DNA of 64,000 bases from Gliomastix tumulicola (GCA_001599755.1 BCHX01000004.1:2666001-2730000), one strand, 5' to 3'; shown: positions 31,558 through 44,280, counted from the first letter of the stretch. Notes: generated by a model from the sequence alone, not told the origin. Made by a program: numbers and translations.

Positions 31558-34500
31558 ATGGGCAACGGTGAAGATGTTTGGACGCGCTATGCGCCGCTCA
31601 TCAAAAGGCTTTACCAGGAAGAGAGAAAGGTGCTCAGTGAAGTCAAGGCCATCTTGGAGAATGAACATGGCTTCCCCAGGACCCCGTAAGTTGGTTCTCT
31701 GCACGTGTCTCTACTCCCGATGCTGACTACCTCGACCATAGCCTGTCGACATATGAAACCAAATTGAGGGACGTCTACGGGCTTCGAAAGAAGCTCAAGG
31801 CGGATGACTGGCCAAGGATTTATCACTACGCTCGCGCGCAAGGGTTTGGGAGGTTCGACGTGTTCCTAAATGGGACCCTCATTCCGTGGACTAAAGCATG
31901 GAAGGAGATTCGGCGATCTGGAGTTACTAGATTGGCATTGCCGGGTGCGAAACCTCAGTCAGGGTCGGCCTGCTCCTGACGTACATGCTAATTGATCCCA
32001 GTTGACCGTCAAGCCACTCTGCCAGAGGGTGTCGAGGTTCACAAGCAACCAGAGGCAACTCCTCAATCATCTCTTCCGGGCCCAGCATCTCGCCCACGCC
32101 CTCATGTTCGGACTCAAACCCGGCATCCCAGCCGCAGGATTCTGCCCACGCCTCAACCTGAACAAATGCCCAGAAACATCAGTGCATCGAGTTGTCACTC
32201 CGAGGTTCTACCTTTGGCGTTCACACCATCACGTAAGTGAGGATCAATGAAGCAGAATGCCACAGAAAATTAACGCGATCCATCAGAGAATATTGACAAC
32301 ACACTCTTGTCGAGAGGAGTGGCACATCGAGCGCCTTCATCCCTAGGCATGAACCAGTTTTCACTAGCGCTGCGCAATCAGAGGAACGAGATCCAAGGCA
32401 ACGATGCGCGGTGGCGTTATCTATTTGCTAAGATCAACACTGAAACCATTCCGTGGAATCAATATAGACTCGAACTACAAGGTGAGACTACTACGCTTGC
32501 CATCCAAGCCTGCTTTAGTGCAACAATCAAAGCTGACTAGACACTAAGCCTCGCGCCTTGGCAATGGACAGCAAATCCCACATGAGTACTGGCAATTTGA
32601 TGGCCAGCTCCTGACCGTCATGCCGGCGGATGGATTCTTCGGAGACCGCCCTGACGGGTTCCCTGTCCTGATATCGGATACATGCTACCCGACCCCCGGC
32701 GCGCCTCCCGCATACTTCGATCTATACCATTTTCTATCCCACATCGTTTACTTGTTTTCCAATAACTTGCATCAGCTTGAGGAAGATGAGACCATCGAAC
32801 TGATGCATACCTTGGCAAAGCAAATCCCGCGGGCACTTATTTTCAGAATTTTCAAGAGCGACTCCCTATCAGTTCGGGGGTTGTGGCAGACACTCTTTGA
32901 AGCCGCCTTGAAGCATGAAGTTGCGGACGGGTTAGCTCTTCTGATCAAAATTGTCCTTGAACTTCATCCTGACTGGATACATGTTGACAAGGATAAGTTC
33001 TTATATGCGGCCGTGCTCGTCAACGATGTGCCCCTTGTGCAGCAACTCCTGGCTGAGGGTGCGCGCCCGACGTACTACCAAAGTTCCAAACTCCAAGGAA
33101 CCTGGACCTGTTTACGGACAGCTTTTGATGTGGCTGCGAAACAAAACAACATAAAGTGCGCCACACTTTTGGTGGAGAGTTGCGACCCTGACGACAGTGT
33201 CGGCATGACGGAGCCGGAAATCGATTATTGGTATAGATCAACGGACGAAAAGTCACAGGCTTCCCCTTCCATCTTCTCGCTACTTTTGTTAAACTTCAAG
33301 TTATATCTCGAAGAAGCGGATGTAGGCCAGGTAGCGGGCTGTGCATCTCGCATACCTGCATATATCAGTATTCTCGCCCTAATGCTAGAGGCTGGTGCTG
33401 ATGTGGACTCCATGTTCCCTCTTGCTAGCCACTACAACCGCAGCCTCTACTCCGACATGATGATTCCGTCAGAATTGAGGCCAACCTGTCTGGATATATG
33501 TCATCAATGGCACGTCTCACTCTCTGAATTGCTGTTGGGATATGGTCAAAAGGCGAAGGTTGAGCTCACACGTGTTGGTGTTATGATGGCTGCACAACAG
33601 GGCAAGGAGACACTGGCGAGTTACCTGAATTCGGTCTCGGCGCCCTCGGGCATCAATGCGGATCAGTATCTCGAGCTGATTCTGGCCGAACAATTCTTCG
33701 GCCATGGGATCGGGCGAACCTCGAGGACTGCCCCCATCCACCCCGTTGCACGAACGCTAATTGAGTACGGCATCTCTGTCAGGGCCCCGCGCCATGAGAA
33801 GAACGGACCTTTGAAGACTGTCGTGAAGACAGCCGCAAGGGATGGATTGGATGAGAACCTCACATTCCTACTCAGACATCTTATCGAGCAGGGGGCGCCA
33901 CTCGATTCCGATGTATTGTCTAGCGCTGTTGCAACACAGTCCACGGCTGTTCTGGAGACACTCGTTAGGGCTGGTGCCGACGTCTTCAGGTATGGCTTCG
34001 AGATTCTCGCCGCAGTCCGACATCATGGCAACAAGGAAGCGATTGCTCGTCTCTTGGACTTGGGTGTAGATGTGAATTCGCAAGGCAGGCGTCCTCTCAC
34101 GTCGATGGAGAGATCGTTTTGCACGAATCTCCGGGACATGAGACGATTGGCAAGGCAAAATCCACGACACACTGCTTTGGCAATGCTTCTGACTGAGCCA
34201 AATCCAAACGAGGAAGAGGTCGAAATATGGAAGCTTTTTCTTGGGAAAGGCGCGAAGATGAGGCTCAACGCAAACAACTCGACTTGTTACGAACTTCTCA
34301 GACACTTGGTTGAGATGGACAGGTTTGGTGAGCATTGGACCGCCTTCAAGTTCGTGCTTCGATTCAAGAAAGAAACGAACGAGCTTTCACGCTCGCAGTG
34401 GTATGATCTACTTTTGGTGGCAACGAGAAAAGCCTCTATAAAGCTAAAGCCCCGCAAGGCGAGATATGTCAACACTATTATTCGGAGATGCGAACGCCCT

Positions 34501-35556
34501 CTATTGCAACCGATTCTTGCCACGCTTATCCTAGCGAACTGTAAACCGGAAATCATACAAGAACTTATCGACTCTGGAGCCGATATCAACAGGGTTTCGC
34601 AAGATTTGACGCCGCTCCAAGCAGCTGCATCCAAGATGAATTTCGATTTGGTGCGTCTGCTACTTGAGCTAGGTGCAGATGTGAATGCTCCGGCGAGAGG
34701 TTGGGGAGGAGCGACTGCACTTCAGTTCGCCTGTGGTTGTAGAGTTCGGTCGACTGAAGACATGAGCTGCCAAAGTCGCCTGGTCAGGATTCTCGTGGCA
34801 AAGGGCGCGGATGTCAATGCGCCAGCCAATGTAGAGTCTGGGTTGACCGCGTTGCAACTCATATCCGCAAGCCGGTCTCCTGTGCTGTTTCACAAACGCG
34901 ATTTCACGACTAGTGACATGGAAAGTCATATTCATAACCTTTTCATATTCCTGCTTGAAAGTGGTGCGGACGTGAATGCTGCACCAGGTTTTCTAGGAAA
35001 TACAGCATTGCAGCACTGTGCAGCCAACGGCCGTTTAGCAGACAGCGCCCTCCTAATCCAGCACGGAGCAGACCCCAACGGCTATCCTCACATTGTCCCA
35101 GAATACAGTGAGACATTCCAAAGGGTCTTCCACAAGTTCATCTCGGCACTCGACTCCGCTGCATCTGCAGGTCGACTTGACATGACCCAATATCTCCTCA
35201 ACGTTGGCGCGCTCAGTGGTAATCCGGGTGCGACCGGCTTCCAAGGTGCGATAGACTCGGCAGTTGAGAGAGGTCATCATGCAGTGGCTGAAACGATTCG
35301 CAAGCACGTTGCCAAGCTCGCTGGGCATGGAGATGTCAATATCAGTATGTTATTGGCACAACACAAGCATGCATTGGAAGAAAGGAAGGCCATGTTCAAC
35401 GAGTATTGCGTCCCATCCGAACTCGAGGAAGAGAGCGAGGCGAGTTCGGATGAGGACGAGATCAATGATGGAGATCTAGATGATGGAGATCTAGATGATG
35501 GAGATCTAGATGAGGAAGTAGACTTTGACATTGATGTATATATGAGCCTGCCCTAG
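31558..35556 (+). CDS. Clr5-domain ankyrin-repeat protein
   Basis: Five exons, 31558-31685, 31742-31944, 32002-32232, 32287-32481 and 32549-35556, give 1254 aa. Residues about 8-60 form a Clr5 domain (WTRYAPLIKRLYQEER, FPRTPLSTYETKLRDVYGLRKKL), a mould-specific N-terminal module that may bind DNA. A spacer follows with EYWQFDGQLLTVMPADGFFG. From about residue 400 to 1220 there are irregular ankyrin repeats, the clearest being LLLELGADVNAP, ILVAKGADVNAP, LLESGADVNAAPG and LIQHGADPNGY. An acidic tail has three perfect 15-bp repeats. There is no signal peptide, so an intracellular scaffold or regulator is likely; these families are expanded and variable in moulds. The last intron must end at CACTAAG (32548); the preceding TAG acceptor leads to a stop. 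Confidence 0.82.
35467..35511 (+). repeat. 15-bp tandem repeat, three copies, in coding sequence
   Basis: Three identical copies of GATGGAGATCTAGAT encode an acidic Asp/Gly/Leu repeat (DGDLD) in the C-terminal tail of the Clr5-ankyrin protein. Identity of synonymous positions implies recent expansion. Confidence 0.95.
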
Positions 35557-36166
35557 GAGTAGAGGGGTCGTAGCTCCAATCACTTTATGTTTACATTTCC
35601 AACTATATCTGACCCGTGAGAATAGACCTTGCAGACGGGTGGTCCCACAGAGAAGAGTCGGTGTGCCTAGGTGTTTCGATATTGGACAACACAGCAACAA
35701 TCAACCTCACCATGTACATTACCAGTGCCTACTAAGGTACTAGTAGGCTAGGCTGAGTAAGAACCTGGTTATATTCAATGTGCTAGTTGGTAAATAGGTA
35801 AATATAAGCTCTCCCAGTGTGCTACCAGCAGGAATGGTAAGTACTAGTAGTAAGGTAAAATTATACTTAGGTATGTTGGTGATGACTAAGCAGACATGCG
35901 TGTTCCAAAACTCATTCCTCGACCACGTTGATAAGCCTCATTGATGTAACCCATCCATGAATGCTATTCTCAGCTTCGGAAATTGCAAATTCGTTCCCAC
36001 TAAAAGACGCCAAATAGTTGGTGTCTCTCGTGATAGTTCTCACGTTTACAGCCCGTCAATCGGAGCAATCACACCCAACCCCAAGCCTCACATAGCATCC
36101 CTCGCGGCGTGCTTGGGCGTCATGAACAGCCCCGAGGAGAAGAAGCACGCTTAAGATCCGATCAAG
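35557..36166. other. 610-bp intergenic region
   Basis: It lies between the Clr5-ankyrin stop and the P450 start, and is AT-rich with several CTAGTAGG/TACTAGTA-like short repeats near 35735-35860. It should hold the P450 promoter. No gene is seen. Confidence 0.4.
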
Positions 36167-37836
36167 ATGGCTGTTATATCCATTTTGACCCAGCCGGTGG
36201 CTGTCACACTGCTTATCGCAACCATTCTGGCCCTCGTCTTGATCCGCTCATGGCAAGCGCCCAGAATCACCCGCCACGGCCAACCCCTCAGGTAAGCCGC
36301 CCAACACCCCCCCCCCCCCCCTTCTTTCCATCCCTCCTCTCCCAACCCAGCCTGTTGACACTCCCCAGAACACCGCCGGGCACCCTCCCCCTCCTCGGCA
36401 ACGGCATCCGCTTCCTCCAGGCCCGCCAGAAGCTCTTCGCCTGGTTCACGCGGTGCGTCCGGCTCCACGGCCACGAGACGCTGCGCATCTCCGTGCCCTC
36501 GCTGCCCCCCGGCGTCGTCATCGCGGACCCGGCCTGCCTGGACTTCGTCTTCCGCCACGAGGGCGTCTTCGAGAAGGGCGCCTTCTTCACGGACCGCTCG
36601 CGCGACCTCTTCGGCGCGGGCATCATCAACGTCGACGGCGAGGCCTGGCGGCTGCAGCGGAAGGCCGGCCTGCGGTTCCTCGGCGTCGGGAACCTGGCTG
36701 TGCTGACGGGGGTGTTGCTGCCCCGGCTGCTGGCGCGGAGCGTGGAGGCGCTGGGCCGGAGGGGCGCGGCTGAGGAGGGTAGGACGACAGTAATGGTGGA
36801 TCTGCAGGAGGTCGTGCACGGGATCACGACGCAGCTGATGGGGAGGATGGCGTACGGCATGGACATGCACACGGGGGACGACTTCACCGAGGCGTTTGAG
36901 TACGCGTCTGGCGCGACGGCCGAGCGGTTTCAGAATCCGCTGTGGTTCGTCACCGAGGTCTTCACGGGGGCGAAGCTGCGCCGGTCGATCCGCACGATCA
37001 AGGACTACGGGAGGAACATCGTGACACGGGCGATAGCGGAGAGAGACAGCGCGGGCAAATACGCTCCGGACGGGGAGCAGCAAGGGGAAGACGGGAAAAC
37101 AGACCAGATGTCTGGGAGCCTCATCAATTCGCTATTGGACTCCATCGAGGACGAGACGCTCGTGGCAGACTCGGCGCTGAACTATCTATCCGCGGGCAGG
37201 GATACGGTCGCACAGGCCTTGACCTGGACCTTCTATCTGCTCATGAGACACAGGCACGTCGAGGATCGAGTCAGACGCGAGGTTGAGGACGTTAGGCGCC
37301 AAGAAGACCCTGGTCGGGAGAGCTCGGTATTGGCACCCGAGCACATGACGCCCGCCAAACTTCCGTACACCACTGCCGTCTTCTACGAATCCTTGAGGCT
37401 CTACCCGCCTATTCCCTTTGAGATCAAACAGGCGCAGCAAGATACGTGTCTGCCGGACGGCACATTCCTGCCCAAATCGTCCATCGTACTGTGGTGCGCG
37501 TGGGCCATGAATCGATCAACGCTGACGTGGGGCGAAGACGCAGACGAGTTCCGTCCGGAGCGTTGGTTAGAGAACGGTCAACTTGTCGTCCGGAGTGCGG
37601 GCGAATTTCCGGTCTTCAATGGCGGTGCGAGGCTTTGCTTGGGTAAGAAGATGGCAGAGTTGGTCGCTGTGCAGGTCATTGCGACATGGTCCGCTCAGTT
37701 CTATTTCCAACCAGCCTACAAGGGGGAAAGGGTCAGCAAAAGCAGCTTAACCTTGCCCATGGTCAATGGCTTGCCTGTATTTGTGAGGCGACTTGGCTTG
37801 AAAGACGGGGATTCTCCTCCACCGGCCGTAGAATAG
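36167..37836 (+). CDS. Cytochrome P450 monooxygenase
   Basis: Two exons, 36167-36291 and 36369-37836, give 530 aa. The N-terminal anchor (ILTQPVAVTLLIATILALVL) is followed by the proline hinge RTPPGTLPLLGNGIRF. The I-helix has AGRDTVAQALTW, the K-helix ESLRLYPP is the ExxR motif, and FRPERW is the PERF-like segment. The heme loop is FNGGARLCLGKKMAE with the Cys465 thiolate. Sequence character (long substrate-recognition region, AGRDT in place of AGxDTT) suggests the CYP52/CYP86-like clan that often hydroxylates fatty chains; this is an impression, not proof. It is anchored in the ER with the catalytic domain in the cytosol. The intron contains a run of about 15 C. The stop lies 12 bp from the stop of the converging BUD22. 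Confidence 0.92.
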
Positions 37837-37848
37837 AGTATTACAACA

Positions 37849-39286
37849 TCAGTCGAAGACGATCTTCTGACCAGAGAATTGGGCAGCCTTTTGCTCTTTC
37901 GCCTTCTTCGCAGCTTGCCAACTAGGGTGCAATGGACCCTCGTCGTCTCTCTTCGTCGGTTTCGACTCCTTGGCCGGTTGCTGTGGTCGCGGAGGCTGAT
38001 TGCTGCGGCCATGTGCCATTGGGTTTGTGATGCCCTTTTTCCACGGACCTCTGCGTCCTTGGTCGTCACCGTCGACGGCTCCACGCTTCATGTCCCAACC
38101 AGCATCTCTTCCGCCGTTCTGCTTTTCCTTGCGTATGTGATTCGCCCTGGCACCGAACTTCTTCTCCCAGATTGCTTGACGGCTGCGCTGGCCCAGGCGC
38201 TTTTTGGCCGGCGCCACATCGATGTCTGATGCAGACTCGGAGCCGGAGATATATCCTCCCATAAGCGAGGGCAGGAACGTAGAATCCCGTACCGGCTCGA
38301 TTTTCTTGACTTTCTTCGTCTTGGAACTTGACTTGGTCTCCTTGACCTTCTTCGCCGGGGGCGGTGATGCGGAGCCGGACGGCTCAGATAGATCCTCCAC
38401 ATCGGACTCGGAGCCTGAGCCGGACACTGAGATGTCATCCAGGTTCACCTGCTCACGGCCTTTGAAACGACTGTATAACTCCTCGGTAGCCTCCTCGTCG
38501 TCGTCGTCGTCGGATGAGCCAAGAAGCTCATCAAACTTGGAGAACTCGGCTTCTTCGACCGCCTCAGCCTCACTATCAGGTTCCCCGACAGCTGGACCCG
38601 GCTCGTCAACATCGGATTCGAAGCCCTCAAACTCGGACTCTTCTTCATCCTCCTCCTCGACGTCCAGCATCGCCGCGTCCTCCTCGACATCCTTCTTGCG
38701 CGCTTTGGGTATAGGCTGGCCGTCATCGTCATCGTCCTTCGCCTTCTTGGCTTTCTTCTCCTTGCCCTGGTCGTGCACGTTCAGGACTTCGCTGATTGCC
38801 TTGATCGCCTTGGTAGTCGCCTGCTTCACGGGGTTGTGGTTGCATAGTGCGCTTGAGAGGTTGTTGAATGCCGCCTTGTCCTCTGCAGCGAGCTCTGTTT
38901 TCGGGATTTGCGCGCGTAGTTCTTCGGCGGTCTCGGTAAGGGCGGCGATCGGCTTGACCTTGAGGAGCGACGAACGGAGGTGCACTCGGGCGATCTGATG
39001 CAGGTCCAGCGACTAAGTCCAGTGTAAGCTCTTTGCCCAACCGCCTTGCGGCGCAATCGTACGCTTCCAATCGCGCTCCAATGCAGAATCAACGCACCTT
39101 GAGCATGGAAATCTCCTTCTCTATCCTGGCCTGCTTCTCAGGCGCAGAACCACTCCCCCGAAGCCTCTTGCTCTGCCGTTGTCGCTCGAAGCCCTTGGAC
39201 GCCTTCAGGGCCCTGAAGATGTTGACATCGTGCTCCTCGAGCTTGTCCTGGAGCTTCGATCCGGACTTTCGCTTCCGCTTGACCAT
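37849..39286 (-). CDS. BUD22: Bud22 family rRNA-processing protein
   Basis: Two exons, 39286-39098 and 39012-37849, give 450 aa. The N-terminus (MVKRKRKSGSKLQDKLEEHD, FRALKASKGFERQRQSKRLR) and the junction SMLK|SLDLHQIA place it in the BUD22/SRFB1 family (PF09073 type). The middle is strongly acidic with Asp/Ser repeats. The C-terminus has LPSLMGGYISGSES, RQAIWEKKFGARANHIRKEK and HPSWQAAKKAKEQ, the family's most conserved block. Yeast Bud22 acts in the nucleolus in 18S rRNA processing of the 40S pathway. It is divergent from the SDR gene, with 312 bp between starts. Confidence 0.88.
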
Positions 39287-39598
39287 GTTGTGTTGCTGGT
39301 GGTTGGGCTAATTGCTGTAAAGTTGTCTTGTGACGTGACGCAAAAAGTTCGAAAACTTGCTGATGATCTTGGGGAATTTTGCGAACAAGGGTCTGGGTGT
39401 GTGGATTTGTGGATGGCACTGTATTTATCGCATACTAAATGATGCTTATCGCACCTGTTACTACAGTGCGAATTGATCTGCCCCTCCTCTCCTGGAGAAC
39501 GTGGGGTCGAGATCTAACTGTCGTCTCTTTGCTCCTTCACTTATCAACGAGACTTTGGTATAGAAAAAGATCGGATAGAAATAATTTCTAATACAGAC
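39287..39598. promoter_or_regulatory. Divergent BUD22 / SDR promoter
   Basis: 312 bp between two divergent ATGs with no gene-like frame. No clear TATA box. Confidence 0.4.
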
Positions 39599-40708
39599 AT
39601 GGGTTCAACAGTGAATGCCTCCGCGCTCGCGGCCGGTACTCTATTCAACGTGGGAGGCCTTGTAGCTCTCATCACCGGCGGAGGGACAGGTGAGCATCTA
39701 TCTCATGGCTTATCTCGAGCTCACCCCTCGCGTGACTCATTAGGATCCTAACATTTTCTGCAGGCATCGGGCTCATGCTCACGAAAGCGCTCGTCGAAAA
39801 TGGTGCTGCAAAAGTTTACATCGCCGGCAGAAGGCAGAAGGTCCTCGAGGCCGCTGCCGCCTCCCTGGGCCCCAACGTTATCCCCGTCGTATGTGATGTA
39901 ACGTCAAAGGACAGCCTCAAAGAGGCCGTGTCTTACATCAAGGCGGATGCGGGATTCCTCAATCTTCTCGTGTGCAACTCCGGTATTGGAGGACCCCAGG
40001 TGAAGCCGGCCACGGAGGACACGACGCTCGAGGCTTGGGCAAGCCAGAACCTGGACGTGAGTTTTGACGAATATGTCAACACGTTTGCCGTCAACACGGC
40101 GTCGGTGTGGTTTACGGTGATGTCGGTGCTCCCGCTTTTGGATGAGGGGAACAAGAAGGGGAATCTGCAGCAGGCTTCTCAAGTCATCGTTACGAGCTCC
40201 GTGGCGGCTTTCAACAGAAAGGCCCCTGGCGGTTGGGCGTATGGCCAAAGCAAAGCTGCGGCCACTTTGGCTGTGAAGCAGCTCGCAGTTGCGCTGCCTC
40301 AGTGGAATATTCGGTAAGTATTAATTGCTTTGGTGGAAAATGTCGGTGTCGTGTCTGGTGTTTTATGCTAACCAGATATAACTTCACAGCGCAAACTGCA
40401 TCGCCCCTGGCCGTACGTCTTACTCACCTGAACCCCATCCACAATAATAAGAGAAAGATTGAAACTAACGAATGTCTTTGGCAATAGTATTTCCGAGCGA
40501 GATGTCCGAGCCGATCGTCAAGCTCTACTCCAACGACAAGGGCGAGGTTGGCGCCATGGACTTCATCCCCCTGAAGCGCATGGGCGACGAGCAGGACATG
40601 GCCGGCACGTTCCTCTACCTCGCGTCACGGGCGGGTGCGTACTGCAACGGGACCATCATCTTGCTGGACGGCGGGCGCCTGGGCACGTTCCCGTCCACCA
40701 ATTACTGA
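39599..40708 (+). CDS. Short-chain dehydrogenase/reductase
   Basis: Four exons, 39599-39689, 39764-40313, 40390-40412 and 40488-40708, give 294 aa. The Rossmann cofactor motif is TGGGTGIG at residues 26-33, and AGRR after beta-2 favours NADP(H). CNSGIGG replaces the usual NAG, SSVAA supplies the Ser, and Y190-x3-K194 lies in GWAYGQSKAA. The C-terminus has GTIILLDGGR as in classical SDRs. It resembles fungal reductases annotated as RhlG-like 3-oxoacyl reductases; the substrate is unknown. Exon 3 is only 23 nt (ANCIAPG), so single-frame searches miss the join into LFPSEMSEP. Confidence 0.9.
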
Positions 40709-43286
40709 GTGACATGCCAACGTCTGTCGTCCCATTGTGCCTGGAACCACAGCCCGCGCGCGCAGCCTGAGGCGGTAAATTCCCTCAACATAGGCCCGCT
40801 TGCCCAGATACCAAAGATGGACAGTGTGCTGTAAGGTACCAAGGATGGCTTGTTACATCATGGATGTGCATCAGGGGCGAAACAACCCCGTGCGGATTCC
40901 TCTGCCTTGAGGCTGCCGGATCTCAGTATCTAGAAATTTTAGACATGGATATACAGAAATAAGAATATTTTAGATACGTGCACGAACACATCCAAGCATC
41001 CTCGGAAAAAGACAAGCTCGGAAAAGCGTGGAGTCTTGAGGCTCTCTCAACCTCCGGGACCTAGACTCAACAAATCTGACGTACGTGAACGAATCATCGG
41101 GCAGCAAAAGTCATCTCGGAGGTGAAGCTCGGAACCTCCGTCGAGGAGAGGCTCTCATCTTAGTAGCATGCAGGGAGGCGATGCGAGATCGGATGCCAGT
41201 GAAATCGATAGACAGCCCAAAGCCAAGATTCAAAAGAGTTTAGAGAAGAAAGAAAGATGCGCGACGAAGCGATACAAACCGCTGCTGGCCGCTCCCGATG
41301 ATACGGAGGACGGACGATCAGTGGCCGGCTCTTGAAGTGTCAGAACTCTACGGGTTGCAGTCCGGGAGATCTCGGCAAACAGCACCGAGGGCTAGCCAAT
41401 AGGAGGCGAGCCTTGGGACAGGGCGTTTCGGCCGTGAGATGGTGGTTCCATGGCAAGTTACGGACGCAGCACGGCGCCAAAAGGTTCTGCCGTCTGATGG
41501 GTTGACGGCGAAATTAATTTCTGCTGATGACCGGTATAGTCAGGGATGGGCTGGTCGAGCATGCCTGAATTTTTTTCGGGAGGCTCGATACCGAAGGGCA
41601 GTTGTTGCGTGTATCTATCTCTTCTAATGAGAGGCGGTCCAGCATTTTACTGAGTGAGTGCCCGGAGCGGCGTTCTCCACCGCTGTTACCGTCACTGTCC
41701 CGGAGCGCTGGAGCCAAATCAAGGAACAAGCACGGAGTAATCAACCCTCCCACGATCCATCTCCATCGGGTAGCACCGTGTGCCACTTCACGTAGGGGTG
41801 TGTCGGCTATCAAGGCTACGTAGGAAGCCTCCTGCCAGCCTCTCGCAGTCTAGCCGAGGATCGTGTCGGCGCGGACCAGCCAGAGCGCTCTCTTCAGGCA
41901 TCGTTACCGCCGTCGTCTTCTCGGCGATTAAGTGGATGCCCGCAGTGCCTGTCATCGAAGGCCCATCATCCTCTCTGGCTGCAGCAGCGCCCAGCGCCCA
42001 GCGGTCGGAAGATGGAGCCCCAAACAGACGGCTGGCCCACTGTCCTGCAGCCAGGGATGGGCAATCGAAGCTACAGCACACCAGTTCTCGAGGAGCTGCT
42101 GCTGTTTGAGCATGGCAGTTGACTCATTTGTGCACCGCTAGAGGCTGATGACGCAGGGGGGGTTGTGCACCAATCAGCGTGGCTCCATATAAGCAGGACA
42201 GCCTGTCACTCGCTAGCGATGTTCATCTATTTCCATGAGATGCATCATCCGTTACGAGAGCCCAAGCCGGACCGATGAATTTCGTCCAGCATTTGAGAAA
42301 TTAATCAACGCGTCCATCACATGTTGGTTCATGATAAGGAGACGCCCGCTGCGACCTGAGATCGCTATTTAGCTCACAGCATTTGAGGCCATTTCAATGC
42401 TTGGAGTATGGCCATCGGTCCGTCTTGCCCGGTGCAGAGTCAAAGACCCCTCCAGACTCGTTACCTCAGATATTGATGTGCACGCGCACCCCCGCACGGG
42501 CATATCATTGACAGCTATTGCGACCGTATTCGCAGGAAATAGCACTAGCCAGACGACTGCGAGCCCGTAGCTGTAACTTCGCGCAGCAGTATTTCCCCGC
42601 GTCTGGTGTGCTGTACCGGATACATCAGCATGACCAGCGTGAAACCGAGAATACTGCGTACCTCCGTCGCCCTTCTCCAACTGCGACCCAGCGCCTCTCA
42701 CCTTTACCGCCTCGCTGAGCTACTCCAACCCGAATGAAGGCCGAATCTATCGCCCAAGATGGTCCGTGATGGTGTGCGGCCACTGGCTGACAGGCTCCCA
42801 ATCCCCAGAGTCTGATCTCATAAACCGGGATGCGCACATCCCAATACTACCACCTCGATCACCATCACCCCCCCTCCCCCTCTGCTGCTAACCAGTAGTC
42901 GCAGCTTGTAGAGTTCCCTGCGACCGTCCATTTAGCCAGCCGCTCGCTCCCCCTCCTTTTCTTCGTCATTCAAAATTCGCCCATCCCTCTCCCCCTCTCG
43001 CTCCCAAGTCCAGATTCCCATCTCTCACCTCCTCCTCCTTTGTGATCATCCGTCCATCCCTAGTCTGCCGCACGCCATCGCGTCATCGCCCAATTTGACA
43101 TCAGAGCACGAGACATCGTCCGCTTAAGCTTTTTTGAAGACTTGTATTTTTGGCTTCAGTACCTGATCTTACCTGCTGCCTCGGAGCGTCGAGTTCCTGC
43201 CTCTGTTCATCGTGGTCGTCGTTGGGCCATCTCGTCCAATTTGACCCCGCAAATCACCATCCTCGGGCAGCGTCCAAGCTTCCCCG

Positions 43287-43332
43287 CCAGTTCCAGCTCC
43301 AGCTCCAGTTCCAGTTCCAGTTCCAGTCCCAG
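43287..43332 (+). repeat. CCAGTT/CCAGCT hexanucleotide repeat
   Basis: Seven to eight near-perfect hexamers alternate CCAGTT and CCAGCT. They sit in the presumed 5' leader of the carrier gene. Confidence 0.85.
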
Positions 43333-43398
43333 CGCTGGTTGAGCGAGTCCACTCCTCGCGTCGGCATCATTATTACCAGTAGCTTTATCATCTGCCAG

Positions 43399-44099
43399 GT
43401 AAGCCCGTGGCGCAGTTCAAGCACAATCACAAGATGCCCCCCTGGCGTGCAATCCCCCTCACCTGCATCTTCGCTGGGCCCTCCTCCTGTCGTCATTCCA
43501 AGACCAGGCATGACTATTTGCTGCAAGTTGCAAAACCAGCCCCCGGTCGCAGGAGATCAAAGGGCTCCAGCAGCGAGAGCTCCAGCAGAGCTCCACTACC
43601 CTAAAGCACTCGCCCGCCGGGAGACCCTCCCTATCCTTTCCGATGGCCGGCTCCACCAAGCTTCATCCCAAGGATGGATAGCTTTCTGGTCTGGCCCTGA
43701 CCTGCCCCCCCCTTCGGAGCAAGCCCCACGCTGCCCAGTCTTGGATCCGATGAGGTCGTTCGGAAGACCGAGCTGCAGGCCAGGGCACAGCTTCGCGTCG
43801 GCCGTTAGTTTTGGCGCAAAACGGGCTGGTGGTCCAAGGAAGGGGGAAGGGTCAAACGTGCTGAGGCAAGCTGGCGCACACGTTCTGTTATCCGAACTCG
43901 GCTATGACCACGGCGGTACAGCCTATCAGGTCTCGGGCCCTGATCACATCGGGACCGTTCCTGTGTTTCTGAGTTCTGACGCAGCAGACACGGCTCGAAG
44001 GGGGGGGGGCAGCAGAAGCTGGGCTTGTTATTAAACTCGCCATGCCGCCACATCCCTCCTCCGTGGTTTGGGCCGTCCCAGCTAACACTCTTGACTCAG
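43399..44099 (+). other. Candidate 5' UTR intron of the mitochondrial carrier gene
   Basis: CCAG|GTAAGC at 43399, branch-like GCTAACAC near 44081 and TTGACTCAG ending at 44099 (or CAG at 44102) make a well-formed 0.7-kb intron. A 294-codon open frame across it is then intron sequence. Confidence 0.5.
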
Positions 44100-44280
44100 C
44101 AGTACTTCGAGCTCTGAACAGCCATCCTAAGTTTCCCTGTACCTTGAGGCTTGCTTGTGTAGAAAGACAAGCCCAGATAGACCAAGGATAACTCGAACAA
44201 CTTCCCTCCATCCTTCAGCGGCGCCCACCACCTCCGATCCAACAATCCTCGTTTCGTCGTCGGGAATCGCCATATTCACA

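Larger units (their letters stand above)
40709..44280. other. 3.6-kb region without a coding gene; probable long promoter and leader of the carrier gene
   Basis: The left 2 kb show only random frames. TATAA near 42188-42192 has just a 19-codon frame after it. From about 42840 the plus strand becomes CT-rich, as at many mould transcription starts, and a candidate 5' UTR intron spans 43399-44099. I find no tRNA or mobile element. Confidence 0.4.

Noticed and set aside
43150..44034. 294-codon plus-strand frame
   Set aside because: It starts at a non-ATG codon, contains a hexamer repeat and coincides with a well-formed intron in the carrier leader.
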